Shown one piece after another: positions 24,762 through 25,123 of a stretch of DNA of 25,123 nucleotides (positions within the stretch are counted from its first letter, which is position 1; the number at the start of each line of letters is the position of its first letter). The stretch is from CAYRAV01 sp964422365. GTDB lineage: Bacteria > Bacillota > Clostridia > Lachnospirales > Lachnospiraceae. The stretch spans positions 1-25,123 of the forward strand of contig CAYRAV010000046.1 in the NCBI GenBank assembly GCA_964422365.1. The letters are read 5' to 3'. The notes under the pieces are model-generated. The model was given only the letters and a program-made list of their open reading frames with translations, did not search any database and was not told where the DNA came from. The translations under genes and the position numbers were made by a program.

Positions 24762-25123
24762 TTATTTTGCAGTCTTACTCTTCTTACTACTCTTTACAGT
24801 AACAATGAATACAATAAATGATAGTATAAATACAGCTGACCAAAGTACTATGCTGTTAGCATCACCTGTCTTTGGATTTGTATATGGTTTTTCTGTCGGT
24901 TTTGGAGATGGTATTGTTCCCTTCACACCAGCATTTGGATCCATTGGTTCATCCTGTTCTTCCATAGGAATAATGGTTGGCACTTCCTCTATAGGCTCTG
25001 GTGTAGTTCCATCTAACTCCAAATCTCCAATTACTCCCTTAGTAGGTGTTGGTACTGCTGGTGTTATCGTAACTTTAGGCATTTCTGTAATCACAGGAGT
25101 TGGTGTTGGTGCTGTTGTCTGTA
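24762..25123 (-). CDS. Cell-wall-anchored surface protein, C-terminal part (cut by the window edge)
   Basis: About 119 residues are visible and the frame stays open to the window end, so this is the C-terminus of a longer protein. It has a Pro/Thr/Glu-rich wall-spanning stretch with TPTP-type repeats, then the sorting signal NPKTGD, a hydrophobic segment (IVLWSAVFILSFIVFIVTV) and a basic tail (KSSKKSKTAK). NPKTG-like signals are used by class B sortases in some Clostridia, and the srtB gene begins 20 bp downstream on the same strand. What the protein does at the surface cannot be seen from this fragment. Confidence 0.85.
   Translation of the reverse strand, partial: QTTAPTPTPVITEMPKVTITPAVPTPTKGVIGDLELDGTTPEPIEEVPTIIPMEEQDEPMDPNAGVKGTIPSPKPTEKPYTNPKTGDANSIVLWSAVFILSFIVFIVTVKSSKKSKTAK

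Overview
The window looks like chromosomal DNA from a low-GC, Gram-positive, spore-forming Clostridia, most probably a gut Lachnospiraceae. This is inferred from the AT-rich intergenic DNA, strong AAGGAGG-type ribosome binding sites, a TepA-YlzJ pair (next to spoIIIE in Bacillus), a Firmicute-type RlmD, a class B sortase with an NPKTG substrate, and a heterodimeric ABC exporter. No rRNA, tRNA or CRISPR array was seen.

Layout. (1) 1-5300 is a small accessory/defence island on the minus strand: a DUF1016/YhcG-type PD-(D/E)xK nuclease, then an OLD-family ATPase-TOPRIM nuclease that looks like GajA of the Gabija anti-phage system, then the first 62 codons of an overlapping UvrD-like helicase (GajB-like) that stops abruptly at position 54. 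A 1755-bp insertion sequence with a broken DDE transposase (3543-5297) sits just upstream of the DUF1016 gene; its 9-bp target duplication contains that gene's Shine-Dalgarno. (2) 5307-7133 holds rlmD and an unexplained stretch with two perfect dyads. (3) 7538-9104 is a plus-strand tepA-ylzJ pair bracketed by two ~187-bp copies of a MITE-like element. (4) 9202-11817 is clpS-clpA on the minus strand, convergent with tepA-ylzJ and sharing a bidirectional terminator. (5) 12191-15215 is an OmpR-type regulator and its sensor kinase. (6) 15451-19002 has single minus-strand genes: a YbjN-like protein, an AI-2E family transporter, a radical SAM protein and a pyridoxamine kinase. (7) 19267-23716 is a three-gene operon: lipid kinase plus a heterodimeric ABC exporter with one degenerate ATP site. 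(8) 23920 to the right edge holds a class B sortase and the C-terminal end of its likely NPKTG-anchored substrate.

How the genes fit together. ClpS and ClpA form an N-degron protease module that needs a ClpP not present here. The regulator and kinase overlap and are coupled, with candidate operator repeats upstream. The exporter subunits are coupled by an ATGA overlap behind the lipid kinase. The sortase and its substrate form a pair.

The most novel signal is a dispersed repeat family with termini GTAACAGTTCAGC. Two copies have perfect 8-bp target duplications (8919-9104 and 19132-19190). In two long copies a near-perfect hairpin of unrelated stem sequence lies at the same internal position around a shared CTTGCTCA loop.
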